Assembly: GCA_964574875.1 (NCBI GenBank)
Contig: CAZNOX010000016.1
Span: 1-44,864 of the forward strand
Direction of reading: 5' to 3'
Source of the DNA: DSCS01 sp035391585
GTDB lineage: Bacteria; Macinerneyibacteriota; Macinerneyibacteria; Macinerneyibacteriales; DSCS01
DNA: 44,864 nucleotides
Shown here: piece by piece, positions 1 through 8,082 of the stretch
Numbering within the stretch: the first letter of the stretch is position 1
Layout of the letters: each line of letters opens with the position of its first letter
The notes under the pieces: generated by a model
The model's input: the letters and a program-made list of their open reading frames with translations, nothing else
What the model was told of the DNA's origin: nothing
Databases searched by the model: none
Position numbers and translations under genes: made by a program

Positions 1-1236
1 TACGTCCGGGGCGGCGCAGGCGGCCCCGGATGTCTCAGTTTCAGGCGGGAGAAGTTTATTCCCAAGGGCGGTCCCGACGGAGGGAACGGGGGCCGGGGAG
101 GCGATGTCGTCTTTCAGGTCACGCCTTCAGTCAAGACACTCTATGATGTCCGGTTTCATCCTCATATCAGGGCTGCCAACGGGGCTCCGGGAGAACCCAA
201 CCACCGTTTCGGAAAAGACGGGAAGGACCTCATCGTCTCTGTCCCCCCCGGGACCATGGTCTATACTGAAGAGGGCGAGCTGCTTGCCGATCTCTTCCGG
301 GACGGGGACCGATGGACTGCTGCCAAAGGGGGACGGGGAGGACGCGGGAATGCTGCTTTTCTCTCCAACACCAATCGGGCGCCCTACATCAGGGAACTCG
401 GTGAGCCCGGAGAAGAGTTCACACTGCTTCTGGAGCTGAAACTCATCGCCGATGTGGGGCTCATCGGACTCCCCAACGCTGGAAAGTCCACTCTTCTTTC
501 TGTCCTCAGCAATGCCAATCCCAAGATCGCCTCCTATCCCTTCACGACCATCGAACCCAACCTGGGGGCTGTGGTTTCGGAGAGGGGATTCAGCTTTGTC
601 ATCGCTGACCTGCCGGGGCTTATCGAAGGTGCCAGCACAGGAACAGGACTGGGAGACAGATTTCTGAAACATGCCGAACGGAACAGGCTGCTCATCCATC
701 TCATCGACATGGGCGGGGTGGAAGGACGCGATCCTGCAGACGATTACCGGGTCATCCAGAAAGAACTGGCCCAATATGATACAGCACTGGCAGACAAGAC
801 TTTTCTTGTGGTCGCCAATAAAATGGATGTCACAGAAGCCGCTCTTCACCTTGAGCGGTTCCGTAAAGAGACGGGGATCGACCCGTTTCCCATCTCTGCT
901 GCCACGGGAGAGGGGATCCGCGAACTGAAAAACCGTATTATACAAACACTGGAAGAGCTTCCTCCCGTTGAGATCACCATCCCGGAAAAGATCATTGTCC
1001 ATGAGGATAAACGCAAATTCACCCTTTCCCGCGAAGGAGAGACCTTTTATGTGGACGGCGTCTATATCCGGAAAATCGTTCAGATGACAGATTTCCACCT
1101 GGAAGCATCTGTGCGCCGCTGTACCGATATTATGGAAAAGATCGGTATCTTCAAGGCTTTAGCCGAAGCCGGAGCCCGGGACGGTGACACAGTGGTGGTC
1201 GCAGGGTCGTTTGAGTTTTTTTATCAGGCTGATTAA
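1..1236 (+). CDS. obg: Obg/CgtA GTPase, 5' end missing
   Basis: GTPase of the Obg family, which binds the large ribosomal subunit and links ribosome assembly to nucleotide levels. The reading frame is open from base 1, and its first codons already match the glycine-rich Obg N-terminal fold (SFRREKFIPKGGPDGG and several GGRGG-type turns). The window therefore starts only about ten residues into the protein; the ATG at 256 is internal. GTPase motifs are in order: P-loop GLPNAGKST at about residue 156 of the visible part, switch TTIEP, DLPG, NKMD and SAA. The last 70 residues form the OCT domain typical of longer Obg proteins. In many bacteria obg follows rplU-rpmA, which would lie just outside the window. 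It ends with TAA and no clear terminator before the next promoter. Confidence 0.97.
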   Translation, partial: YVRGGAGGPGCLSFRREKFIPKGGPDGGNGGRGGDVVFQVTPSVKTLYDVRFHPHIRAANGAPGEPNHRFGKDGKDLIVSVPPGTMVYTEEGELLADLFRDGDRWTAAKGGRGGRGNAAFLSNTNRAPYIRELGEPGEEFTLLLELKLIADVGLIGLPNAGKSTLLSVLSNANPKIASYPFTTIEPNLGAVVSERGFSFVIADLPGLIEGASTGTGLGDRFLKHAERNRLLIHLIDMGGVEGRDPADDYRVIQKELAQYDTALADKTFLVVANKMDVTEAALHLERFRKETGIDPFPISAATGEGIRELKNRIIQTLEELPPVEITIPEKIIVHEDKRKFTLSREGETFYVDGVYIRKIVQMTDFHLEASVRRCTDIMEKIGIFKALAEAGARDGDTVVVAGSFEFFYQAD

Positions 1237-1243
1237 ATCATTC

Positions 1244-1272
1244 TTGAAGAAATTCTCCTTATATGTTATATT
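1244..1272 (+). promoter_or_regulatory. Sigma70-like promoter for the LysM-dprA-smg operon
   Basis: A -35 box TTGAAG (1244-1249) and a -10 box TATATT (1267-1272) are separated by 17 bases, just after the obg stop codon. The predicted transcript start is about 70 bases before the LysM gene. This is pattern recognition only. Confidence 0.6.
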
Positions 1273-1347
1273 TCAAAGTGAAAAGAGACAATCATCCCGG
1301 AAGATCGACTGATTTTTCATATCTTTTATGGGAGCCGAGGAGGAATT

Positions 1348-2445
1348 ATGAAACCAGTTGTCGCAATCCTGCTGTTTGTGATCATGATAAGCGGTGCTGC
1401 TTGGGGAAAGGTCCCGCCCCCTTATCCGGGTCCCCGGGGAACGGAGCTGACCGGTGAGAAGGTCCATGTGGTTGTCAAGGGGGATACCCTCTGGGATATC
1501 TGCGGGACTCAGCTGGACAATCCCTGGCTCTGGGTTAAAGTCTGGGAGCAGAACCCTCATATTACAGACCCCAATTGGATCTATCCCGGCGATCATATTT
1601 CACTGGACCTTCAGGCCCCTGTCCCCGAGACCTACGTGAAACCGGAAAACAAAGAGCTTTATGCCGACGAGGATACGTCAGTGAGAGAGTTTATCTTTAA
1701 AGAGGCTGCTTCTGTCTCGCAGGACACCGCAGAAGAGGAGCCGGCCTCGGCTGAAGAGACGGCTCCCGCTCAACCTTCAGAAGAGTTGAAGCTTCAGGGA
1801 GGATATATCCTGGAGAAGCATCTTGATCCCTTCGGTGCCATTGTGGAGCTGGAGAAAAAGAAGGATTTCGGTATCCACGGAGAAGAGGTCTATATCAACC
1901 GCGGGAAAAAGGACGGCGTCAAAGAAGGAGACCACTTCATCGTCTATACTGTCGAGGAAAAAGTCGCCCACCCGGTGACTTATGAAACGGTGGGATCCAT
2001 GGTCAAACCCAGGGGGATCATCAAGGCCCTGGAAGTCTATGATGATCTCACGCGCTGTGTCATCACCTCACAGATGGAGGCCATCCGAAAAGGCTATTAT
2101 GTGGGATATGAGTATCCCCGTATCATGCTGAATCAAAAAAATGTCAAGCCCGACTATGACGGTTACATCATCTACTTCCAGGGGGGAGCGAGACTGGCTT
2201 CCCGGGGAAGCATCGTATACATCGACCGCGGGCTGAAACAAGGGGTGAAAGCCGGCATGAACTTCGCCATCATGGGAAAACCGAGAAAAGTCGACGATCC
2301 CCTTGGAGGGGTCACCACCATTCCCGCTGCCATGAAGGGGCGGATCAGAGTCATCAACGCCCGTGAAAACAATTCCACTTGCATTATTATTTCGGTGACC
2401 GGTGATGAAGAGGTCAGGCTGGGAGATAAAATTGAGATCCTGTAG
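1348..2445 (+). CDS. LysM-domain envelope protein with duplicated C-terminal module
   Basis: Secreted 365-residue protein. An N-terminal signal peptide (hydrophobic residues 4-20, likely cut after AAWG) is followed by one LysM domain at about residues 39-88 (KGDTLWDICG, then WIYPGDHI), a fold that binds peptidoglycan. Residues 90-145 are an acidic, proline-rich linker. The C-terminal part holds two related beta-rich units: VYINRGKKDGVKEGDHF near residue 180 and VYIDRGLKQGVKAGMNF near 290, which looks like an internal duplication. A strong AGGAGGA Shine-Dalgarno sequence precedes the ATG. LysM proteins of this type often sit directly before dprA in Deltaproteobacteria. It probably acts in the periplasm or cell wall; the exact role is unknown. 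Confidence 0.85.
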   Translation: MKPVVAILLFVIMISGAAWGKVPPPYPGPRGTELTGEKVHVVVKGDTLWDICGTQLDNPWLWVKVWEQNPHITDPNWIYPGDHISLDLQAPVPETYVKPENKELYADEDTSVREFIFKEAASVSQDTAEEEPASAEETAPAQPSEELKLQGGYILEKHLDPFGAIVELEKKKDFGIHGEEVYINRGKKDGVKEGDHFIVYTVEEKVAHPVTYETVGSMVKPRGIIKALEVYDDLTRCVITSQMEAIRKGYYVGYEYPRIMLNQKNVKPDYDGYIIYFQGGARLASRGSIVYIDRGLKQGVKAGMNFAIMGKPRKVDDPLGGVTTIPAAMKGRIRVINARENNSTCIIISVTGDEEVRLGDKIEIL

Positions 2446-2448
2446 CTC

Positions 2449-3552
2449 ATGGAGAACCGGAACTACTATTTTGCCCTCTCCCTGACCGGAATCTTTTCAA
2501 CGGCCACGTGTCACAAGTTGATTGCGGCTGCGGGAAGCGCAGCCGCTCTTTTCCAGGCTCCCGACTCATTTTTCCGAAAACTCAAAGGATTAAGGCGTTC
2601 CTCTGTGGAGGCTTTTCTCAAAGAACGGACGAGGATCGACCCGGTGAAGGCGATGGCCTCCTGTGAAGAGCAGGGGATCTTATGGACGACTCTGGGCGAT
2701 CCCGATTATCCTGAGCTGCTCCGGGAGATCCATGCCCCGCCCCTGACTCTATTCACAAAAGGGAAGAGGTTGCGCTGCGGGATGTATCCCCTGGCTGTGG
2801 TGGGGACCCGCCGATGTTCTCATTACGGACGGAGAGCCGTGGAAGAGATCACGGGAGGCCTTCCCTCACAGGTGGCTGTGGTGAGCGGTATGGCCGCGGG
2901 GATCGACGGCCATGCCCACCGGGAGGCCATGGATCAGGGGAAGGAGACCATCGCTGTCCTGGGAACAGGTGTTGATATCGTCTACCCTCAGGTGAACCGG
3001 CCACTTTACCGGGACCTGCTTCGAAAAGGGACCCTTGTGAGCGAGTTTCCTCCCGGGACGTCTCCCCAGAAACACCATTTCCCTCAAAGAAACCGTATCA
3101 TCAGCGGCCTGTCGCGGGGAGTCCTGGTGGTGGAGTCATCACACAGGAGCGGGTCTCTCATTACCGCGTCCTTTGCCCTGGAGCAGGGACGGGATGTCTT
3201 TGCTGTTCCGGGTTCGATCTTCAGAGGGACCTGCCGGGGGACAAATGCCCTCATAAAAGCGGGGGCCGTCCCAGTGACCGGGGGAAACGATATCCTGCAG
3301 CTTTGGGGAGTGAAGAAAAAAGAGACCGGGGGAAAGGGGATGACACCCGTCTCCTTGACAGAAGATGAAAAAACGGTTATAAATCACCTGAGCACGGAAG
3401 AGCCCGTGAGTATGGAAGACATCTCCGCTGATTTAGAGGGATATCTTCCCATGGGGCGGCTCTCCGCAGCACTGCTGGGGCTGAAAATGAAAAAACGTCT
3501 CATGGAACTTGACAGCCGGCGGTTTGTTCTAAAAAATGAGGATGAATCATGA
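2449..3552 (+). CDS. dprA: DNA-processing protein DprA (Smf)
   Basis: DprA binds incoming single-stranded DNA during natural transformation and loads RecA on it; many non-competent bacteria also carry it. The 367-residue protein has the Rossmann-like core: VVGTRRCSHYG near residue 115, SGMAAGIDG near 146, AVLGTGVDIVYP, the HFPQRNRIISGLS segment near 208, and SGSLITA. An N-terminal helical (SAM/HhH-like) region precedes the core, and the last 70 residues look like the DprA winged helix. The ATG lies three bases after the LysM stop, and the 3' end overlaps smg by ATGA, so the three genes are probably co-transcribed. No other competence gene is visible, although a pilT homologue lies 10 kb away. 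Confidence 0.96.
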   Translation: MENRNYYFALSLTGIFSTATCHKLIAAAGSAAALFQAPDSFFRKLKGLRRSSVEAFLKERTRIDPVKAMASCEEQGILWTTLGDPDYPELLREIHAPPLTLFTKGKRLRCGMYPLAVVGTRRCSHYGRRAVEEITGGLPSQVAVVSGMAAGIDGHAHREAMDQGKETIAVLGTGVDIVYPQVNRPLYRDLLRKGTLVSEFPPGTSPQKHHFPQRNRIISGLSRGVLVVESSHRSGSLITASFALEQGRDVFAVPGSIFRGTCRGTNALIKAGAVPVTGGNDILQLWGVKKKETGGKGMTPVSLTEDEKTVINHLSTEEPVSMEDISADLEGYLPMGRLSAALLGLKMKKRLMELDSRRFVLKNEDES

Positions 3553-3974
3553 AGAAGAAAGATAATCTTATCGGGAAACTCGTCGAAGCCCTGACCGGTG
3601 AAAAGGCCGAACTCTCACGCGAGAAACTCGTCCAATATCTCACCGAACGGGGGATGGACAGGGAGTCCGTGAACACCATCGTCAAAAGAATGCAGGACCG
3701 CTCAGGGGACCAGGATGTTTTTCATACACAGGATCTTCTCCAGGGAGTGCGTATCTTCAATGCCCTGGAGCGGATGCTCTTTACGGAAGAGGCTTTGGAC
3801 AAGCTCACGTTATGCAAATACCTGGGGCTCATCGACGAGAACGATATGGAAGAGACCATCGAGATCGCCCTTCAGATGGATATCCTTCCCGTGGAAGAGC
3901 CTGTCATCAGCAAGATCATCACCTATATCTCGGGAATCGACCTGGACACAGGTGAGATCCGGTTTTATCAGTAA
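3549..3974 (+). CDS. smg: Smg/DUF494 family protein
   Basis: A 141-residue soluble protein resembling Smg (DUF494), whose molecular function is unknown. The clearest match is the second half: RIFNALERMLFTEEALDKL, then a helix ending in LGLID, then the METIEIALQMD and VISKIITYI segments. These parallel the E. coli Smg pattern of a bend before an EEcerLda-type helix and a DLKWVILMVL-type helix. Position supports the call, since smg directly follows dprA in many proteobacteria. Translation is coupled to dprA by an ATGA overlap. The protein starts with a lysine-rich stretch. The 3' end overlaps the convergent threonine aldolase gene by seven bases, with no room for a terminator between them. Confidence 0.8.
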   Translation: MKKKDNLIGKLVEALTGEKAELSREKLVQYLTERGMDRESVNTIVKRMQDRSGDQDVFHTQDLLQGVRIFNALERMLFTEEALDKLTLCKYLGLIDENDMEETIEIALQMDILPVEEPVISKIITYISGIDLDTGEIRFYQ

Positions 3975-5011
3975 TTCTCTGAGACGTCCTTGATGACATC
4001 CGCAGCCAGGGCGACAAAAGCCTCGATATCCTCTGGTGTCGTATCGTATGAGGTCATCCACCGGACTTCATCGGCCTCCTCATCCCAGATGTAGAAGAAC
4101 GATTTCTCCTGGATAAGCGGGATCGCCTGACGGGGCAGTCGGAGAAAGACTCCATTGGTCTCCACGGGCTGAAAGATCTCCACTCCGGGGAGGAGGGCTG
4201 CTTTTTCGGCCAGGATACGGGCCATGGCATTGGCATGTTCGGCGTTCTTGAGCCAGAGGCCGTCGTTGAGATAGGCGATGAACTGTGCTGCAAGGTAGCG
4301 CATCTTGGAACCCAGCTGCATGCCCTGCTTCCGGAGATATGGAAAGGATGAGGCGGCTTCCCGGTTAAAAAGGATCACAGACTCTCCGAACATCATCCCG
4401 TTTTTTGTCCCTCCGAAAGAGAGGATATCAACACCGGCATCGGCTGTGATGCTTTTCAGTGATGTGTGCAGGAAAGCTGCCGCATTGGCCAGACGTGCTC
4501 CGTCCATATGAAGATAAAGCCCGTTCTCATGAGCAAAGGCAGCCAGGTCTTTGATCTCCCGGGGAGAGTAGACTGTTCCCAGTTCCGTGGGCTGTGTAAT
4601 GGAGATCACACGCGGCTGAGCATGATGCTCAACACCCAAAGCATGGAGAAGAGGCCGGACATGGGACGGGTTGAGTTTCCCGTCAGGAGTGGAGACGGTA
4701 AGGAGCTTGGATCCGGTGATGTTTTCAAGAGCACCGCATTCATCCACATTGATGTGAGACGTGGCCGGCGCGATGACTGCATGAAAGGGACGTAAGACCG
4801 AAGAGAGTCCCAGCACATTGGCGGCCGTTCCTGTAAAGACGAGAAAAGGATGAGCTTCCGGCCCGAAGGTCTGTTTCAGCTGCTCTTCGGCTCGCCGTGT
4901 GTAGGGATCATCGCCGTAAGAGACGTAATCATCCCTGTTCGCCTCCATCACGGCCTGCATGATCTTCGGATGAACCGGTGTATTATTGTCGCTTGCAAAA
5001 CTTTTGCCCAT
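3968..5011 (-). CDS. ltaE: Low-specificity L-threonine aldolase
   Basis: PLP-dependent enzyme of fold type I that cleaves L-threonine or L-allo-threonine to glycine and acetaldehyde. The 347-residue protein starts with the family opening SFASDNNTPVHPKIM. It continues with the GTAAN segment that holds the cofactor phosphate, HMDGARLANA (the Asp contacts the PLP ring), and SFGGTKNG, which carries the Schiff-base lysine. Length is normal. A strong AAGGAGGT ribosome site sits before the ATG on the minus strand. The gene lies 49 bases downstream of the EamA exporter, probably in one operon, which hints that the exporter may move an amino acid or related metabolite; that link is inference. It converges on smg. 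Confidence 0.94.
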   Translation of the reverse strand: MGKSFASDNNTPVHPKIMQAVMEANRDDYVSYGDDPYTRRAEEQLKQTFGPEAHPFLVFTGTAANVLGLSSVLRPFHAVIAPATSHINVDECGALENITGSKLLTVSTPDGKLNPSHVRPLLHALGVEHHAQPRVISITQPTELGTVYSPREIKDLAAFAHENGLYLHMDGARLANAAAFLHTSLKSITADAGVDILSFGGTKNGMMFGESVILFNREAASSFPYLRKQGMQLGSKMRYLAAQFIAYLNDGLWLKNAEHANAMARILAEKAALLPGVEIFQPVETNGVFLRLPRQAIPLIQEKSFFYIWDEEADEVRWMTSYDTTPEDIEAFVALAADVIKDVSENY

Positions 5012-5060
5012 AACAAACCTCCTTCTTCTCTATAGAGAATAACGAAAAAGAGCCTTCAGG

Positions 5061-5954
5061 TCAATTCATGAAGAAAAAGAGAGAGACGGCTCCCAGGGCG
5101 AGGAGAGTCCCCGCAAGGCTTCGAAGAGTCACTCTCTCCTTGTCGATAAAATGGGCCACGGGGATGAGGATAATCGGGGAGAGTGAGGTCAGAGTAAGGG
5201 CCACCCCCACAAAAATCGTCTTGACTGCATAAAGAGCCAGGATGACGCCGAGGACCGGGCCGATAAGGGTGCTGGTGGAGATGAAGAGAGCGGCGGGCCT
5301 GTCGCTGATAAATTTTCTGATATCTTTTGCAAAACGCTTTGTGAGGAGTGTAAAGAGGAAAAACGCGGAAAGGCCGAAAAGAGCCCGGATGAGATTTGAT
5401 GTGATCACGGATAACCCCGAGGCCATCCCCATCTTCGAGAGGACCATGCCCAGAGCCTGGCCCAGGGCCCCTCCCAGAGCAAAGAGAAGTCCTTTTAGCT
5501 CGTGCGGTTCTTCTTCTCCGTTATCCTTCTTCTTTTTTTCACTGACCACCCAGCCCACGGCCCCGGCGGCGGTCACGATGGCCACCAGTTCCAGAAGAGA
5601 GGGTTTTTCATTCAGCATCCACCGGGACAAGGCTGTCCCGATGACAGGAGCAAGGCTCATGACCAGCATGGTGAGGCGGGGCCCCAGAAGGACAAAGGCT
5701 TCAAAAAGGAGGATGTCTCCCAAAAAAAACCCGATAAACCCCGAAAGACCCAGATAGAACCAGCTTGTTCCGGGGATAAGGCTCAGGGGGGTTCCGTGTA
5801 AGAGGAGATGAAGAAGGAGAAGGAACGGAAGGGCGATCCACATGCGGATGTGGGATACTGTAAATGACCCGATCCGTTTCCCCGCTTTTCCGAAAAAGAC
5901 CGCATTGTAGGCCCAGCAAAGGGCAGCGCCGAGTCCGGCGAGTTCGCCTGTCAT
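5061..5954 (-). CDS. EamA/DMT-family transporter
   Basis: Inner-membrane protein of the drug/metabolite transporter superfamily, 297 residues with about ten hydrophobic segments in two repeated halves. The first EamA half runs about 1-135 (FIGFFLGDILLFEAFVLLGPRLTML is a typical segment) and the second about 150-295. A charged cytoplasmic loop, EKKKKDNGEEE, separates them. Members export amino acids, nucleotide precursors or other small metabolites, and the substrate cannot be read from sequence. A GGAGGT ribosome site precedes the ATG, and a good minus-strand promoter lies in the 120-base region shared with ligA. Threonine aldolase follows in the same direction. A second EamA protein is encoded at 32652-33566. 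Confidence 0.9.
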   Translation of the reverse strand: MTGELAGLGAALCWAYNAVFFGKAGKRIGSFTVSHIRMWIALPFLLLLHLLLHGTPLSLIPGTSWFYLGLSGFIGFFLGDILLFEAFVLLGPRLTMLVMSLAPVIGTALSRWMLNEKPSLLELVAIVTAAGAVGWVVSEKKKKDNGEEEPHELKGLLFALGGALGQALGMVLSKMGMASGLSVITSNLIRALFGLSAFFLFTLLTKRFAKDIRKFISDRPAALFISTSTLIGPVLGVILALYAVKTIFVGVALTLTSLSPIILIPVAHFIDKERVTLRSLAGTLLALGAVSLFFFMN

Positions 5955-5972
5955 ATGTGACCTCCAGAGGAA

Positions 5973-6000
5973 AAAATAGCAGAAAACAGAGCGATGTCAA
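5973..6000 (-). promoter_or_regulatory. Sigma70-like promoter for the EamA-threonine aldolase operon
   Basis: On the minus strand a perfect -35 box TTGACA (5995-6000 on the plus strand) is followed after 16 bases by TATTTT (5973-5978). It lies just upstream of the EamA start, back to back with the ligA promoter. Confidence 0.6.
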
Positions 6001-6028
6001 ACATTTCTCTTTACGAAATATAAAGGGC

Positions 6029-6057
6029 TTGAAAAAGATGGTATCCTCCTTCATAAT
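6029..6057 (+). promoter_or_regulatory. Sigma70-like promoter for ligA
   Basis: TTGAAA (6029-6034) and CATAAT (6052-6057) are spaced by 17 bases. The -10 box ends only 18 bases before the ligA ATG, so the 5' leader would be very short, about 12 bases including the GGAGG ribosome site. Confidence 0.6.
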
Positions 6058-6075
6058 GAGAAAAATGGAGGGATT

Positions 6076-8082
6076 ATGGGGAATGAGCCTGTGAGAGAGA
6101 GAATTCAGCGACTTCGTGACCTGATAAACTATCATAATCGCCTCTATTATCAGGAAAATGCCCCGGAGATTTCCGATTTTGAATATGATGCTCTTCTCCG
6201 TGAACTCAGGGACCTGGAGGAGCAGTTCCCCGAAGAGAGAGGAGACAGCTCTCCTGCTCAACGCGTAGGAAGCGACCTCACAGGGAAGTTCCCGGAATAT
6301 GTCCATGCTGTCCCCATGCTGTCCATCGATAATACCTATAATCTCTCTGAACTGTCCGAATTTTTTACACGTCTGAATAAGGCTGCGGGAGAGGCTGCAG
6401 AGGAGACCGTCTGCGAACATAAGATCGACGGTGTGAGCATGAGCCTCGTCTATGAAGAGGGGACACTTGTGCATGCCGTGACACGGGGGAACGGTGAAAA
6501 GGGGGAAGATGTCCTGGCCAATATCCTCACCATACCGTCTGTGCCGCGTAAGATCCCCCTGGGAGGACGCAGTGAGATCAGAGGGGAGGTCTTCCTCTCT
6601 CTCACCGATTTTCAGCGGATCAACAGAGAGCGGAGCGAGGAGGGCGGGGAACCCTTTGCCAATCCCCGTAACCTGGCTTCGGGGACATTGAAGCTTCTGG
6701 ACCCCGCCCTTGTGGAAAAGAGGCATCTCAGTTTTTATGCTTACGGGAAAGGACTCATCGATGAACCTTGTCCATCCACACAATGGGGTTTTCTCTCCTT
6801 TCTCGGAGATATCGGGTTTCCTGTCAATCCCCATGTCACCCTCTGCCGGGGAGAGGGCGAGGCCTGGGATTATTGTTCCCTGTGGCAGGAAAAGCGCCAT
6901 ACCCTCGACTATCTCATCGACGGGATCGTGGTCAAAGTCAACCGGTTCGATCTCCAGGAAACCCTGGGAGCGACGATGAAAGCTCCCCGATGGGTGATCG
7001 CCTATAAGTTTCCCGCTGAACAGGCCCGGACCCTGATCAGGGATATTGTCATCCAGGTGGGACGGACGGGAATCCTGACGCCTGTGGCCGAAATGGACCC
7101 TGTCCTGCTTGCCGGAACCACTGTCCGCCGGGCCACTCTCCATAATGTCGATGAGATCGAGCGGAAGGACATCCGTATCGGAGACCATGTCATCGTGGAG
7201 AAAGGCGGGGATATCATCCCCAAGGTCACGGCTGTGGACAAAGACTCCCGCTCGGGGAAAGAGGAGCCTTTTGTCATGCCTCACCGGTGCCCCGTCTGTC
7301 ACAGCCGTGTGGAGCAGCTTCCCGGTGAAGTAGCTTACCGCTGTGTTAATATCGCCTGCCCCGCTCAAGTCCGGGGGAGGCTGGAGAATTTTGTCTCCAA
7401 GGCCGGCCTTGATATGGATTTCATCGGGCCACGGCTCCTGGAGCTTCTGGTGGAAAGAGAGATGGTCCGTCATTTTTCAGACCTTTTTCATCTGGATTAC
7501 AAGGCCCTGGCCGGGATGGAGGGGCTCGGGGAGAAGTCTGCGGAGAATATCAGGAAAAGCGTGGAGAAGAGCCGGCGGGTGCCCCTGAATGCCTTTCTCA
7601 CTGCCCTGGGGATCCCCTATGTCGGGAAAAAGGGAGCGCGTCTTCTGGCCTCCCGGTTTAACAGCCTTTCCGCCCTCATGGACGCTCGTGAGGACGAGCT
7701 CACGGGAATCGAAGGAATCGGGGAGAAGACGGCCCGCAGCGTCCTTTCTTTTTTCAACAACAGGGAGAACAGGGAAGAGGTGAGAAGACTCATGAAGGAG
7801 GTCATGCTCACAGGAGGGGGGACTCCAAAGGAGGGCCCCTTGACAGGCCGGACATTTGTCATCACCGGGACACTGCGGTCCATGAGCCGCCAGGAAGCCG
7901 AAGAGATCATCGTCAACGGCGGAGGGAGACTCAGCTCCTCGGTGAGCGCGAAGACACGGGCTCTCATCGTGGGAGAGAATCCGGGGTCAAAACTGGAGAA
8001 GGCCGGAAAACTCGGTATTCCTCTCTGGGATGAAGAGGAGTTTTTAAAGCAGTGCCGTCCCGGGGAAGATGAGCGCTCATGA
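6076..8082 (+). CDS. ligA: NAD-dependent DNA ligase LigA
   Basis: Seals nicks in duplex DNA in replication and repair, using NAD+ as AMP donor. The 668-residue protein has the standard order. Domain Ia contains NYHNRLYYQENAPEISDFEYD near residue 20. The adenylation domain has the nucleophilic lysine in KIDG (Lys116). An OB fold follows, then a four-cysteine zinc finger (C405, C408, C423, C428), helix-hairpin-helix repeats (GLGEKSAENI, GIPYVGKKGA, GIEGIGEKTA), and a C-terminal BRCT domain from about residue 590 (GRTFVITGTL). Length and motifs are complete. The ATG has a GGAGGGA ribosome site. The 3' end overlaps the glycosyltransferase gene by ATGA, so the two are co-translated. Confidence 0.98.
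   Translation: MGNEPVRERIQRLRDLINYHNRLYYQENAPEISDFEYDALLRELRDLEEQFPEERGDSSPAQRVGSDLTGKFPEYVHAVPMLSIDNTYNLSELSEFFTRLNKAAGEAAEETVCEHKIDGVSMSLVYEEGTLVHAVTRGNGEKGEDVLANILTIPSVPRKIPLGGRSEIRGEVFLSLTDFQRINRERSEEGGEPFANPRNLASGTLKLLDPALVEKRHLSFYAYGKGLIDEPCPSTQWGFLSFLGDIGFPVNPHVTLCRGEGEAWDYCSLWQEKRHTLDYLIDGIVVKVNRFDLQETLGATMKAPRWVIAYKFPAEQARTLIRDIVIQVGRTGILTPVAEMDPVLLAGTTVRRATLHNVDEIERKDIRIGDHVIVEKGGDIIPKVTAVDKDSRSGKEEPFVMPHRCPVCHSRVEQLPGEVAYRCVNIACPAQVRGRLENFVSKAGLDMDFIGPRLLELLVEREMVRHFSDLFHLDYKALAGMEGLGEKSAENIRKSVEKSRRVPLNAFLTALGIPYVGKKGARLLASRFNSLSALMDAREDELTGIEGIGEKTARSVLSFFNNRENREEVRRLMKEVMLTGGGTPKEGPLTGRTFVITGTLRSMSRQEAEEIIVNGGGRLSSSVSAKTRALIVGENPGSKLEKAGKLGIPLWDEEEFLKQCRPGEDERS

Noticed and set aside
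127..1098. Minus-strand open frame of 323 codons opposite obg
   Set aside because: Obg is certain on the plus strand, and the antisense product has no family features.
2524..2546. Perfect 9-base hairpin GCGGCTGCG/CGCAGCCGC inside dprA
   Set aside because: It encodes a plain Ala-rich stretch and is not followed by a T-run; likely a by-product of GC-rich alanine codons.
5049..5063. AGAGCCTTCAGGTCA also found at 30609-30623
   Set aside because: One shared 15-base word is about what chance gives in a 45 kb window; the flanks do not match and contexts differ.
6940..6960. GGTTCGATC words in ligA, dprA and the flavodoxin gene that resemble a tRNA T-loop
   Set aside because: Each is in a conserved coding frame, with no acceptor stem or other tRNA arms around it.
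5701..7473. Long minus-strand open frame of 590 codons opposite ligA and the EamA gene
   Set aside because: It lies antisense to two clear genes, has no domain or ribosome site, and follows the codon periodicity of ligA on the other strand.
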